In this document: piece by piece, positions 49,946-60,852 of the stretch | Layout: every line of letters starts with the position of its first letter | Numbering within the stretch: the stretch's first letter is position 1 | Assembly (NCBI GenBank): GCA_947683425.1 | Contig: CANTUQ010000324.1 | Span: 248,001 to 312,000, forward strand | Source: Excoecaria cochinchinensis | Taxonomy: Eukaryota > Streptophyta > Magnoliopsida > Malpighiales > Euphorbiaceae | DNA: 64,000 bases | Direction of reading: 5' to 3' | The notes under the pieces: model-generated | Databases searched by the model: none | Told to the model about the DNA's origin: nothing | The model's input: the letters and a program-made list of their open reading frames with translations, nothing else | Translations under genes and position numbers: made by a program

Positions 49946-50358
49946 TGTCACACCCCAACCTATACCATGGAGACTTCTACTCGGATTAAGGAAAGAAGGG
50001 TCCAGATAGATAGGAGTGTCACATCCCACTAGTACAAATATGAAAACATTGCATACAAAATGACATATCAGGGATAAAGTAAAACTTTGAAAGAAAGAAG
50101 AGTGATACTGAACAAAATGAATACTTTATTAATATACATAAAAGAGGTCTTTACATTTACAACAGATATAAACAAAACAAATATACAAAAGCCCAAGGTA
50201 TATTGTTCCAAAGGCCAACAAAAACATTATATCTGCTACAAAAGAAAGGAAAGCCTATACTATAAAACCCCGATCTTTAGTTGTGTTGGCCTTCCCGATG
50301 CGACACGCCCAGACTATGCGTACTCAACCTTCCACACCTGCACGGTTAAACACCCGTG

Positions 50359-50376
50359 CTAAGCGAAATCGCTTAG
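50359..50376 (-). promoter_or_regulatory. Conserved LTR stem-loop, copy e
   Basis: CTAAGCG-AAAT-CGCTTAG followed by TGGGG, 414 bases from the LTR edge. Same stem, different loop. Confidence 0.6.
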
Positions 50377-50562
50377 TGGGGAACACAAGATGCATAACCG
50401 CCACTCACAGTGACGATAACAGAAAACACATGATAATGGTATAATTATAGATATAACATTATACACAGTTAATCTAACTATTCTTCATTAGTTAAGAGTT
50501 CACATCACATATACATATATCATCCAGAATTCATGCACCAAAGGCATATTAACATCTTAGCA

Positions 50563-50836
50563 CCTGCTTAATCAAAATGAGTGGATAACGAGTACACATA
50601 GATACCTGAGGGTACCGATATCGTATCATGAACACATAGATACCCGAAGGTACCAAAAGGTTCTATTGATTTTTGTTCCATTTGCTTTCACATAGAATCT
50701 TAAGAAAGATTCGAGCAGAAGGATCGCGAGGATCCGATCGGGGGACCTGATCAGGGTCCAAAAGCGTACACATAGCTGCAGCAACACATAACTCTATTAG
50801 GCATGCCTAACTATCCACTTATCCGACATTAACAGG
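50563..50836 (-). promoter_or_regulatory. Conserved multi-hairpin LTR module, copy e
   Basis: Closing arms CCTG...AGTGGATA and TATCCACTT...CAGG. Two TACC hairpins with loops TGAG and CGAA, GAATCTT-AAGA-AAGATTC, GGATC-GCGAG-GATCC (50721-50735), GGACC...GGTCC, and TTAGGCATGCCTAA at 50797-50810. Confidence 0.65.
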
Positions 50837-50964
50837 TTACACGGAAGTTTATTAAGTTATCATACACGGTATTCCTTTAAATAAGTGGTCAAGGCTTTAA
50901 TGAAAGAGTGCATGCAAAAGAACTCAACTCATCAAGCAAAAAGGAGAAGAAACCAAATTTGGAA

Positions 50965-51265
50965 GTCACGTCTGTCGCGCTCGCGACAGAAGCCAAAATA
51001 CTCCTCCCCGCCTCGTCTCGCGATCGCGAGTGACCTCGTGCTCGCGAGAGGACGTAGGTGATGCTCTCTATCGCGCTCGCGAGGGTTGTCGCGCTCGCGA
51101 CAGAAGAGAGCCTTGCACATGCTCGGAGATCGAGCACTCTGTCGCGCTCACGACAGTTGTCGCGCTCGCGACAGAGAGCTCCCTTCGAGCTCCTTGGCGA
51201 GAGGGCTGAAACCTCCGCGCTCTATCGCGCTCGCGACAGTGTCGCGATCGCGACAGATACGGGTT
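50965..51265. repeat. TCGCG palindrome array in LTR1
   Basis: Seven to eight copies of GTCGCGCTCGCGACAG-like palindromes, some with GATCGC centres, separated by short unique segments. It is a GC-rich, CpG-dense island in an AT-rich LTR. Confidence 0.8.
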
Positions 51266-52335
51266 TTTCAGCTCTTACGTCCAAAATCTGCAGAATTCTC
51301 ACACTAAACACATTCAAACTTCCAAAATTTATTCTAAACCTCAAAATTAAGCAACACAAGCATCAACAACTCATAATATAATTAAAACCCAGCTTTATCA
51401 CCATTTATTTCAATTAAATCAAGCCAAATACATGCTCAATTTCAAGAAATCCCAAAACAGCAATTTTAGCAATAACTGCAACTATCCACATGATTTCTTG
51501 CAAATTCTTCAAACAATACACACCCTCTAGCATCACATATCATGCTTAATTCAATTTAAGCCATGCTTACACAATTCATAACTCCAATCAAAGCAAAAGT
51601 GTAAATATCTAACTCAAATCACAAATATGTGCAAAAAAGACAAACGTTCCCAAACCTGATCTCCTTTGCTCCTACTCGTGAACTCCGCTCCCGCTAGCTA
51701 TTTCTTTCCCTTTTGCCGGTCTAGGAGACTCCTCTGAACCACAAACCCACAACAACCAAGATCAATTCTATAATAACCCACATATACATATATAATTATA
51801 TAAAACCTAGAGAAGAGGAAGAAGAATCTAAGACATCGCTAACCCATACTCACCTTTTGAGCTTTAAAATCACAAGCCAAACAACCCAAATTACTCAAGG
51901 AAAGGAGAGGGAGCAAGATTGTGCAAAGAAGAAGGAAGAACAAAGAAGAAGAAGAAGGAAAAGAAGAGAATGGCGTTAGAGAGGGAAGAGGAACGGGAAT
52001 CAAAGGGAATGGCTGCCCTTTCTTTCTCTCTCTCTCTCTCACCAAACCCATTAAATGCTAACTTATCTTTTATGCCACATGTCATTCTCCCCATAAGACA
52101 ATTGCCCCATAACACACCCTACTCCCATACACTACTATACACACTAAGTTATCTCTTGTTCACACCCTACTTCCATATACCCACTCATACACTAGCCTAT
52201 CTCCTCTTCTCATACTAATACACATACAAACACATAAATTAAATAAATAATCCAATTTAACATATACATGTAACACATAAAAATACACATATACAGACAC
52301 GGATAGGTTCAAACTACTGGTGTGGTTTTGGGGTG

Positions 52336-53553
52336 TTACAATACTCCCCCACTTAACAGAATTTTGTCCTCGAAATTCTTACCTGCTCCGAATAACTGAG
52401 GGTATTGTAATCTCATGGCTTTCTCTGGTTCCCATGTAGCTTCCTCAATACCATGATGTTGCCACAGGACTTTGACTAACGGTATTTGCTTATTCCGGAG
52501 TTGTCTGATTTCTTTATCCAAAATCCTTTTCGGTTCTTCATCATAAGAAAAGTCTGGCTGAATCCGGATATCTTGCACTGGTAACACATGCGAAGGGTCA
52601 GACCGATATCTCCGAAGCATAGATACATGGAAAACGTCATGTAATTTAGCTAGTTCCATAGGCAAAGCCAACTGATACGCTTCTGGACCTACTCTTCTTA
52701 GAATCTCATATGGTCCAATAAAGCATGGACTTAGCTTGCCTTTCTTCCCAAAATGGAGAACTTTACGCCACGGTGACACTTTCAAGAAAACCTTATCACC
52801 TACTTCGTATTGAATATCTCTGCGCTTCAGATTAGCATAAGAACGTTGTTGGTCCTTAGCTGCTTTCAAGTTCTGTTGCACAATCCTCACTTTCTCTTCG
52901 GTATCCCGCACTATATCCGGACCTATCATAGCCTTTTCTGATAATTCAGTCCAACACACTGGTGTTTTACATTTTCGTCCATACAATACTTCGTAAGGAG
53001 CCATACCAATGCTCACCTGATAGCTGTTATTATACGCGAATTCCATCAAAGACACATACCGATCCCAGCTTTCCGAGAATTCTAAAGCACAACTCCGTAG
53101 CATATCTTCCAAAACTTGAATAACCCTCTCTGATTGACCATCGGTCTGCGGATGAAAAGCGGTGCTGAAATTTAATCGAGTTCCCAAAGCCGCCTGAAGC
53201 TCTTTCCAAAACTTGGATGTAAAACACGGATCTCGGTCAGACACAATGGATAACGGAATCCCATGTAGTCGAACTATCTCATTTACATAAAGTTCCGCTA
53301 ACTTGTCCATTGAATAATCCAACCGCACTGGCAAAAAATGCGCGAATTTCGATAATCGATCCACTATAACCCACACTGAATCATGCTTACGCTGAGTCAT
53401 AGGCAAGCCAGATACAAAATCCATCGTGATGTCATCCCACTTCCATTGGGGAATGGGTAAGGGATGAAGCAATCCCGATGGCACTTGATGCTCGGTTTTC
53501 ACTTGCTGACAGGTGAGACATCTTGAAATAAATTCTGTTATATCTCTTTTCAT
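52336..53553 (-). pseudogene. Integrase and chromodomain of element A
   Basis: This 405-codon open stretch begins at MKRDITEF within the zinc region (CLTCQQ). It holds the DDE core (MDFVSGLP, IVSDRDPCF, FHPQTDGQSERVIQV), the integrase C-terminal GPYEIL...GPEAYQLALP part and the chromodomain with KVLWQHHGIEEATWEPE near its end. The polyprotein ends at TAA within the LTR edge (GGVL*). Upstream it is separated from the rest by a Trp-to-stop change (TAG, 53563-53565). The domain itself looks intact. The chromodomain of such elements targets insertion to marked chromatin. Confidence 0.92.
52341..52357 (-). other. Polypurine tract of element A
   Basis: On the minus strand GTTAAGTGGGGGAGTAT, abutting LTR1. 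The identical tract of element B is at 59430-59446. Confidence 0.8.
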
Positions 53554-53562
53554 GCCTGGCCA

Positions 53563-54938
53563 CTAGTAAAATTGTTTCAGATCTTGATACATTTTGTCCC
53601 CACCAGGATGCATAGTAAAGACTGATGAATGAGCTTCTTGCAATAGCTTCTTTCTTAACTCGCCCACATTAGGTACACATAACCGATTACCGTGCCTAAG
53701 CACTCCTTCACCGTCCATCAAGTATTCAGTCCGCTTGCCCTCTTTCACGACTTGACAAACACGCTGTAACACATGGTCATCTAACTGTGCCCTTGCAATC
53801 TCCGATCTCAAACTTGGTTTAACTTTAAGTCGAGCAATCAGAGCACCTTCAGAATCAAATCTCCATCTACCTCGGCTAGCTAGCAACGCGACATAGACTT
53901 CCTACTGAGGGCATCTGCCACTACATTAGCTTTACCCGGATGGTAATCAATAATACAATCATAATCCTTGAATAGCTCCAACCATCACCGTTGCCTCAAA
54001 TTCAACTCCTTCTGCTTTAACAAATATTTGAGACTCTTGTGATCAGTAAAAATCCTGCACGTCTCCCCATATAAGTAGTGCCGCCATACTTTAAGTGCAA
54101 ACACTACCGCTGCTAACTCCAAATCGTGGGTCGGATAGTTCCTCTCATGAGGCTTCAATTGTCTCGATGCATAAGCTGCAACCTTATTCCCTTGCATCAG
54201 AACACAACCTATACCAACTCCCGAAGCATCACTGTACATAATGTACTCTTTACCCGAAACCGGCTGTGTGAGCACAGGAGCTTTAACCAATAACTCTTTT
54301 AAACGATCAAAACTAGCTTGACACTTTTCAGTCCATACAAATTTGACTTCCTTCCGAAGTAGCCTGGTCAAAGGAGAGGCTAACACTGAAAACCCCTGAA
54401 CAAATCGTCGATAATACCCTGCTAAACCCAGAAAACTTCTCACCTCTGGCACACTCTTCAGAGGCATCCAATTAACAATCGCTTCAATTTTACTTGGATC
54501 AACCCGTATACCCTCTGCTGATACCACATGTCCAAGGAAAGCCACTTCTTTCAACCAAAACTCACACTTACTGAGTTTCGCATACAGTTGATGATCTCTC
54601 AACGTTTGCAATACCAACCTAAGATGTTCCTTATGTTCTTTTCGGTCTCTGGAGTATACCAAAATGTCGTCAATAAATACCACGACAAACTTGTCCAGAT
54701 ACGGTCGGAAAACTCGGTTCATTAGATCCATAAAAGCTGCAGGCGCATTGGTCAGACCAAAAGGCATCACTAAAAATTCATAATGACCATAACGTGTCCG
54801 AAAAGCCGTCTTAGCCACATCTGCTTCTTTAACCCCCAACTGGTAATAGCCTGATCTCAAGTCTATCTTAGAAAATACCCCAGCTCCTCTCAACTGATCA
54901 AAAAGGTCTTCAATCCTCGGCAATGGATACTTATTCTT
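53563..54938 (-). pseudogene. Reverse transcriptase C-terminal part, RNase H and linker of element A
   Basis: 54923 to 53985 covers RT from LFDQLRGAGVFSKIDLRSG through VVFIDDILVYS to RNase H (MYSDASGVGIGCVLM, TDHKSLKYL). A TGA at 53985-53987 follows LRQR. A one-base deletion near 53888 changes the frame again before the 53886-53563 stretch that leads to the zinc region HPGGDKMYQDLKQFY. The start of the frame is set by a two-base insertion at about 54941. All three lesions are absent in element B. Confidence 0.9.
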
Positions 54939-55525
54939 GAAATAGTCACTTTATTAAGCTGTCGATAGTCAATGCACATCCGTAGGGTTCCATCTTTATT
55001 CTTGACAAATAACACTGGAGCGCCCCACGGTGATACACTAGGCCGAAGAAATCCTTTGTCTAACAACTCCTGTAACTGATTCTTCAATTCCTTCAATTCC
55101 ACTGGAGCCATTCGATAAGGAGCCTTAGAAATCGGAGCTGTACCTGGGACAATCTCTACTGACAATTCAACCTCTCTCTCGGGAGGTAATCCCGGTAGTT
55201 CCTCCGAAAAGACATCTACAAAATCTCTTACAACAGGAATATCTTGAATCTTAATTTGTTCTCTACGAGAATCCAAAACCACAGCTAGAAACGCTTCACA
55301 ACCCTTCCTGATAAATCTTTTGGCTTTCATAGCTGACACCACATTATGTAGAGAACTGCTTCCAATTCCCTTCACAACAACAGACATTTGGTCCTTATCC
55401 TTCAAAACCATCACTTTCCTATGACAATCCACTACCGCACGGTGCTTATCCAACCAATCCATCCCCAGAATAATATCAAACTCATGAAACGGCAAGCAGA
55501 TCAAATCCACTATAAATTCTGTACC
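54890..55525 (-). pseudogene. Protease C-terminal part and RT start of element A
   Basis: It begins after the stop at 55526-55528 with the FDIILGMDWLDKH block of the protease fold, then DVFSEELPGLPPERE and the RT start APVLFVKNKDGTLRMCIDYRQLNKVT. A two-base insertion at about 54941 ends the frame. KKKDG is changed to KNKDG, which may weaken the RT. Confidence 0.9.
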
Positions 55526-55528
55526 CTA

Positions 55529-56926
55529 AATCTTTAAGGGACATTTTTGACACACCCGATTAACCATAACACTCTGACCCAATGGACTAGATACACAAAT
55601 CTCATATTCCATCTTCTCCTCACTTCCCAATTTATCCCATAACTTATCAGAACACACATAAGAATGGGTAGAGCCCGGGTCAATCAAAGCATAAACTTCA
55701 GAATCAAACAAAGAGAACTTACCGGCAATTACTTCGGGAGCATTCTGTTCCTCTCGGGCCTTCATAGCATAGGCCCTGCCAGCTGTCGGCACAGGGCGAT
55801 CAACTGATTCTGAGGGTTCTCTCTCTCGAGGCCGTCCACCACGACCCCTTCCTCTACCCCAATTACGGCTTCCTTGGGGTACATTAGATCCAGCTCGGCT
55901 CCCTTCCTGTTGTCCTGAAGGATCTCCATACCGACTCGGACAATTCGCAAGAAGATGGTCCATAGAACCACATCTGAAACAACCTCCTGTTAACCATCGG
56001 CACTCACCCCAATGTTGTTTGTTGCAATGAGTACATCTGGGAGTGCCATCTCCTCTACCTGTGCCCGATCCCCTGGAAGAACCATGTCTTCTCCCTCTAG
56101 GGGACGGACTAGCTGCAGACTCATCAACAAGGTTTCCTTGCGACTCCCTCGGCCTCTTGCCTGAAGAAGAGCCACCTCTTACAGACTTCCTTCTTTGAGC
56201 TTTCTCTCTCAGAATATTCTCAGAACGCTCCGCCCTCAAGGCTGCTTGAACCAACTGATAGTACTTCACATTTGGAGCCGACATCAAAGAGATTAACATC
56301 ACCTTCAAAGACTCATTCAAGCCTGATTCAAAATGTTGACATCTGAACTCCTCTGTGAGAACCCTTGGCGGTGCATACTTACTAAGCTTGTTAAACTCAT
56401 TTTCATACTCGGCCACAGACATTGTTCTTTGCTTGAGAGTTAGAAACTGCGCCCACTTGGCATCCTTATATGCTTTAGTTACATACCGGTTCTGGAACTC
56501 ACTCTCGAAAAATTCCCATGTAATCGGTTCAGGGACCTGCGGTTGACTAACCACTAGCCTCCACCAATCATAAGCAGAGCCTTGCAACAAAGACAGTGCA
56601 CACTTCACTTCTTGCTCTGGTGGACATCTTATCTCCCTAAGTACTCTGGACGTCTTCTCTATCCACATCTCTGCTTTATTAGATTCATCTATGCCAGTAC
56701 CAAAGAAATCCTCTGCACCATGCTTTCTTAACTTCTCAATAGGGGCACTTGGTGTTGTTACCCTTTGAAGTACCCTCGTCATATTCTGAAGCATCGCCTC
56801 CAACGGTCCCATAGGCACCTCAGGTCGCCCCCTAGGAGGTTGAGCCGGACCAGAAACTGAGGGATCTTGCTCTTAGGGATTAGCACTTTCCGCTGACCCC
56901 TCAAGTGATCCACGAGCGGACTCCAT
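55529..56926 (-). pseudogene. Gag and protease N-terminal part of element A
   Basis: The ATG at 56926 begins MESARGSLEGSAE, matching the start of element C (ARGSLEKSAE), so it is the authentic start. A stop (TAA, 56873-56875) interrupts it 17 codons later. Then follow the capsid region (FFGTGIDES, KYAPPRVLTEEFRC), basic linker, a CTHCNKQHWGEC half-site and the CCHC knuckle CFRCGSMDHLLANC, and the protease active site LIDPGSTHSYVC. A second stop (TAG, 55526-55528) lies before the FDIILGMDW block. Element B has neither stop. Confidence 0.92.
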
Positions 56927-57017
56927 AGCTACAAAACATAAACGCAGTACGCATCAGGCCAACACAACTCCAACAGACTTACTAACACACTGAAACCAAG
57001 TAACATCTAACCCAATA

Positions 57018-57029
57018 GCTCTGATACCA
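57018..57029 (-). other. Primer-binding site of element A (initiator Met tRNA)
   Basis: The minus strand reads TGGTATCAGAGC, complementary to initiator methionine tRNA, five bases (TTAGG) downstream of the LTR2 3' edge. Confidence 0.9.
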
Positions 57030-57447
57030 CCTAATGTCACACCCCAACCTATAATATGGAGACTTCTACTCGGATTAAGGAAAGAAGGGTCCAGATAGAT
57101 AGGAGTGTCACATCCCACTAGTACAAATATGAAAACATCGCATACAAAATGACATATCAGGGATAAAGTAAAACTTTGAAAGAAAGAAGAGTGATACTGA
57201 ACAAAATGAATACTTTATTAATATACATAAAAGAGGTCTTTACATTTACAACAGATATAAACAAAACAAATATACAAAAGCCCAAGGTACATTATTCCAA
57301 AGGCTAACAAAAACATTATATCTGCTACAAAAGAAAGGAAAGCCTATACTATAAAACCCCGATCTCTAGTTGTGTTGGCCTTCCCGATGCGACACGCCCA
57401 AACTATGTGTACTCAACCTTCCACACCTGCACGGTTAAACACCCGTG

Positions 57448-57465
57448 CTAAGCGAAATCGCTTAG
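57448..57465 (-). promoter_or_regulatory. Conserved LTR stem-loop, copy f
   Basis: Identical to copy e. Confidence 0.6.
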
Positions 57466-57651
57466 TGGGGAACACAAGATGCATAACCGCCACTCACAGT
57501 GACGATAACAGAAAACACATGATCATGGTATAATTATAGATATAACATTATACACAGTTAATCTAACTATTCTTCATTAGTTAAGAGTTCACATCACATA
57601 TACATATATCATCCAGAATTCATGCACCAAAGGCATATTAACATCTTAGCA

Positions 57652-57925
57652 CCTGCTTAATCAAAATGAGTGGATAACGAGTACACATAGATACTCGAGG
57701 GTACCGATATCGTATCATGAACACATAGATACCCGACGGTACCAAAAGGTTCTATTGATTTTTGTTCCATTTGCTTTCACATAGAATCTTAAGAAAGATT
57801 CGAGCAGAAGGATCGCGAGGATCCGATCGGGGGACCTGATCAGGGTCCAAAAGCGTACACATAGCTGCAGCAACACATAACTCTATTAGGCATGCCTAAC
57901 TATCCACTTATCCGACATTAACAGG
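57652..57925 (-). promoter_or_regulatory. Conserved multi-hairpin LTR module, copy f
   Basis: As copy e, with three changes: ACCTGAG to ACTCGAG in the first TACC hairpin (weakening it) and GAAGG to GACGG in the second loop. The 14-mer palindrome and the GCGAG hairpin are unchanged. Confidence 0.6.
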
Positions 57926-58053
57926 TTACACGGAAGTTTATTAAGTTATCATACACGGTATTCCTTTAAATAAGTGGTCAAGGCTTTAATGAAAGAGTGC
58001 ATGCAAAAGAACTCAACTCATCAAGCAAAAAGGAGAAGAAACCAAACTTGGAA

Positions 58054-58354
58054 GTCACGTCTGTTGCGCTCGCGACAGAAGCCAAAATACTCCTCCCCGC
58101 CTCGTCTCGCGATCGCGAGTGACCTCGTGCTCGCGAGAGGACGTAGGTGATGCTCTCTATCGCGCTCGCGAGGGTTGTCGCGCACGCGACAGAAGAGAGC
58201 CTTGCACATGCTCGGAGATCGAGCACTCTGTCGCGCTCACGACAGTTGTCGCGCTCGCGACAGAGAGCTCCCTTCGAGCTCCTCGGCGCGAGGGCTGAAA
58301 CCTCCGCGCTCTATCGCGCTCGCGACAGTGTCGCGATCGCGACAGATACGGGTT
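58054..58354. repeat. TCGCG palindrome array in LTR2
   Basis: Counterpart of 50965-51265. A few palindromes have lost symmetry (GTTGCGCTCGCGAC and GTCGCGCACGCGAC), consistent with single-base decay. Confidence 0.8.
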
Positions 58355-59424
58355 TTTCAGCTCTTACGCCCAAAATCTGCAGAATTATCACACTAAACAC
58401 ATTCAAACTTCCAAAATTGATTCTAAACCTCAAAATTAAGCAACACAAGCATCAACAACTCATAATATAATTAAAAACCAGCTTTATCACCATTTATTTC
58501 AATTAAATCAAGCCAAATACATGCTCAATTTCAAGAAATCCCAAAACAGCAATTTTAGCAATAACTGCAACTATCCACATGATTTCTTGCAAATTCTTCA
58601 AACAATACACACCCTCTAGCATCACATATCATGCTTAATTCAATTTAAGCCATGCTTACACAATTCATAACTCCAATCAAAGCAAAAGTGTAAATATCTA
58701 ACTCATATCACAAATATGTGCAAAAAAGACAAACGTTCCCAAACCTGATCTCCTTTGCTCCTACTCGTGAACTCCGCTCCCGCTAGCTATTTCTTTCCCT
58801 TTTGCCGGTCTAGGAGACTCCTCTGAACCACAAACCCACAACAACCAAGATCAATTCTATAATAACCCACATATACATATATAATTATATAAAACCTAGA
58901 GAAGAGGAAGAAGAATCTAAGACATCGCTAACCCATACTCACCTTTTGAGCTTTAAAATCACAAGCCAAACAACCCAAATTACTCAAGGAAAGGAGAGGG
59001 AGCAAGATTGTGCAAAGAAGAAGGAAGAACAAAGAAGAAGAAGAAGGAAAAGAAGAGAATGGAGTTAGAGAGGGAAGAGGAACGGGAATCAAAGGGAATG
59101 GCTGCCCTTTCTTTCTCTCTCTCTCTCTCACCAAACCCATTAAATGCTAACTTATCTTTTATGCCACATGTCATTCTCCCCATAAGACAATTGCCCCATA
59201 ACACACCCTACTCCCATACACTACTATACACACTAAGTTATCTCTTGTTCACACCCTACTTCCATATACCCACTCATACACTAGCCTATCTCCTCTTCTC
59301 ATACTAATACACATACAAACACATAAATTAAATAAATAATCCAATTTAACATATACATGTAACACATAAAAATACACATATACAGACACGGATAGGTTCA
59401 AACTACTGGTGTGGTTTTGGGGTG

Positions 59425-60837
59425 TTACAATACTCCCCCACTTAACAGAATTTCGTCCTCGAAATTCTTACCTGCTCCGAATAACTGAGGGTATTGTAAT
59501 CTCATGGCTTTCTCTGGTTCCCATGTAGCTTCCTCAATACCATGATGTTGCCACAGGACTTTGACTAACGGTATTTGCTTATTCCGGAGTTGTCTGATTT
59601 CTTTATCCAAAATCCTTTTCGGTTCTTCATCATAAGAAAAGTCTGGCTGAATCCGGATATCTTGCACTGGTAACACATGCGAAGGGTCAGACCGATATCT
59701 CCGAAGCATAGATACATGGAAAACGTCATGTAATTTAGCTAGTTCCATAGGCAAAGCCAACTGATACGCTTCTGGACCTACTCTTCTTAGAATCTCATAT
59801 GGTCCAATAAAGCGTGGACTTAGCTTGCCTTTCTTCCCAAAACGGAGAACTTTACGCCACGGTGACACTTTCAAGAAAACCTTATCACCTACTTCGTATT
59901 GAATATCTCTGCGCTTCAGATTAGCGTAAGAACGTTGTCGGTCCTTAGCTGCTTTCAAGTTCTGTTGCACAATCCTCACTTTCTCTTCGGTATCCCGCAC
60001 TATATCCGGACCTATCATAGCCTTTTCTGATAATTCAGTCCAACACACTGGTGTTCGACATTTTCGTCCATACAATACTTCCTAAGGAGCCATACCAATG
60101 CTCACCTGATAGCTGTTATTATACGCGAATTCCATCAAAGACACATACCGATCCCAGCTTCCCGAGAATTCTAAAGCACAACCCCGTAGCATATCTTCCA
60201 AAACTTGAATAACCCTCTCTGATTGACCATCGGTCTGCGGATGAAAAGCGGTGCTGAAATTTAATCGAGTTCCCAAAGCCGCCTGAAGCTCTTTCCAAAA
60301 CTTGGATGTAAAACGCGGATCTCGGTCAGACACAATGGATAACGGAATCCCATGTAGTCGAACTATCTCATTTACATAAAGTTCCGCTAACTTGTCCATC
60401 GAATAATCCAACCGCACTGGCAAAAAATGCGCGGATTTCGAAAATCGATCCACTATAACCCACACTGAATCATGCTTACGCTGAGTCATAGGCAAGCCAG
60501 ATACAAAATCCATCGTGATGTCATCCCACTTCCATTGGGGAATGGGTAAGGGATGAAGCAATCCCGATGGCACTTGATGCTCGGTTTTCACTTGCTGACA
60601 GGTGAGACATCTTGAAACAAATTCTGTTATATCTCTTTTCATGCCTGGCCACCAGTAAAATTGTTTCAGATCTTGATACATTTTGTCCCCACCAGGATGC
60701 ATAGTACAGACTGATGAATGAGCTTCTTGCAACAGCTTCTTTCTTAACTCGCCCACATTAGGTACACATAACCGATTACCGTGCCTAAGCACTCCTTCAC
60801 CGTCCATCAAGTATTCAGTCCGCTTGCCCTCTTTCAC
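59425..60837 (-). pseudogene. Integrase and chromodomain of element B
   Basis: The same frame as the 60853-64000 stretch. It covers MHPGGDKMYQDLKQFYWWPGM, zinc CLTCQQ, MDFVSGLP, IVSDRDPRF, FHPQTDGQSERVIQV and the chromodomain KVLWQHHGIEEATWEPE. It has one internal stop, TAG at 60082-60084, where element A has Tyr (YEVLYGRK context), and is separated from upstream by TAG at 60853-60855. Otherwise it has no lesion that I can see. Confidence 0.92.
59430..59446 (-). other. Polypurine tract of element B
   Basis: GTTAAGTGGGGGAGTAT on the minus strand, directly against LTR2. Confidence 0.8.
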
Positions 60838-60852
60838 GGCTTGACAAACACG

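Larger units (their letters stand above)
49946..52340 (-). repeat. LTR1 of the tandem chromovirus array, 2395 bp
   Basis: TGTCACACCCC ... GGGGTGTTACA. In minus orientation it is the 3' LTR of element A. It contains a purine-rich tract (51895-51970), a TCGCG palindrome array, the multi-hairpin module and the CTAAGCG stem-loop. No gene is supported within it; the short frames over it recur in LTR2 only because the LTRs are near-identical. Confidence 0.95.
57035..59429 (-). repeat. LTR2 of the tandem chromovirus array, 2395 bp
   Basis: The same length as LTR1 and about 99 percent identical by eye; differences cluster slightly at the left end (about ten in the first 470 bases). It has the same modules at an offset of 7089. 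It is flanked by a primer site on the left and a polypurine tract on the right, the arrangement expected for a shared internal LTR. Confidence 0.95.

Noticed and set aside
51058..51381. Arg/Ser/Ala-rich protein conserved in LTR1 and LTR2
   Set aside because: Its presence in both copies only reflects near-identical LTRs; it spans the palindrome array and has no domain.
51839..52218. Small frames over the purine-rich tract, conserved in LTR1 and LTR2
   Set aside because: Low-complexity GAAGAAG/CTCTCT sequence in the LTR promoter region; copy number explained by LTR duplication.
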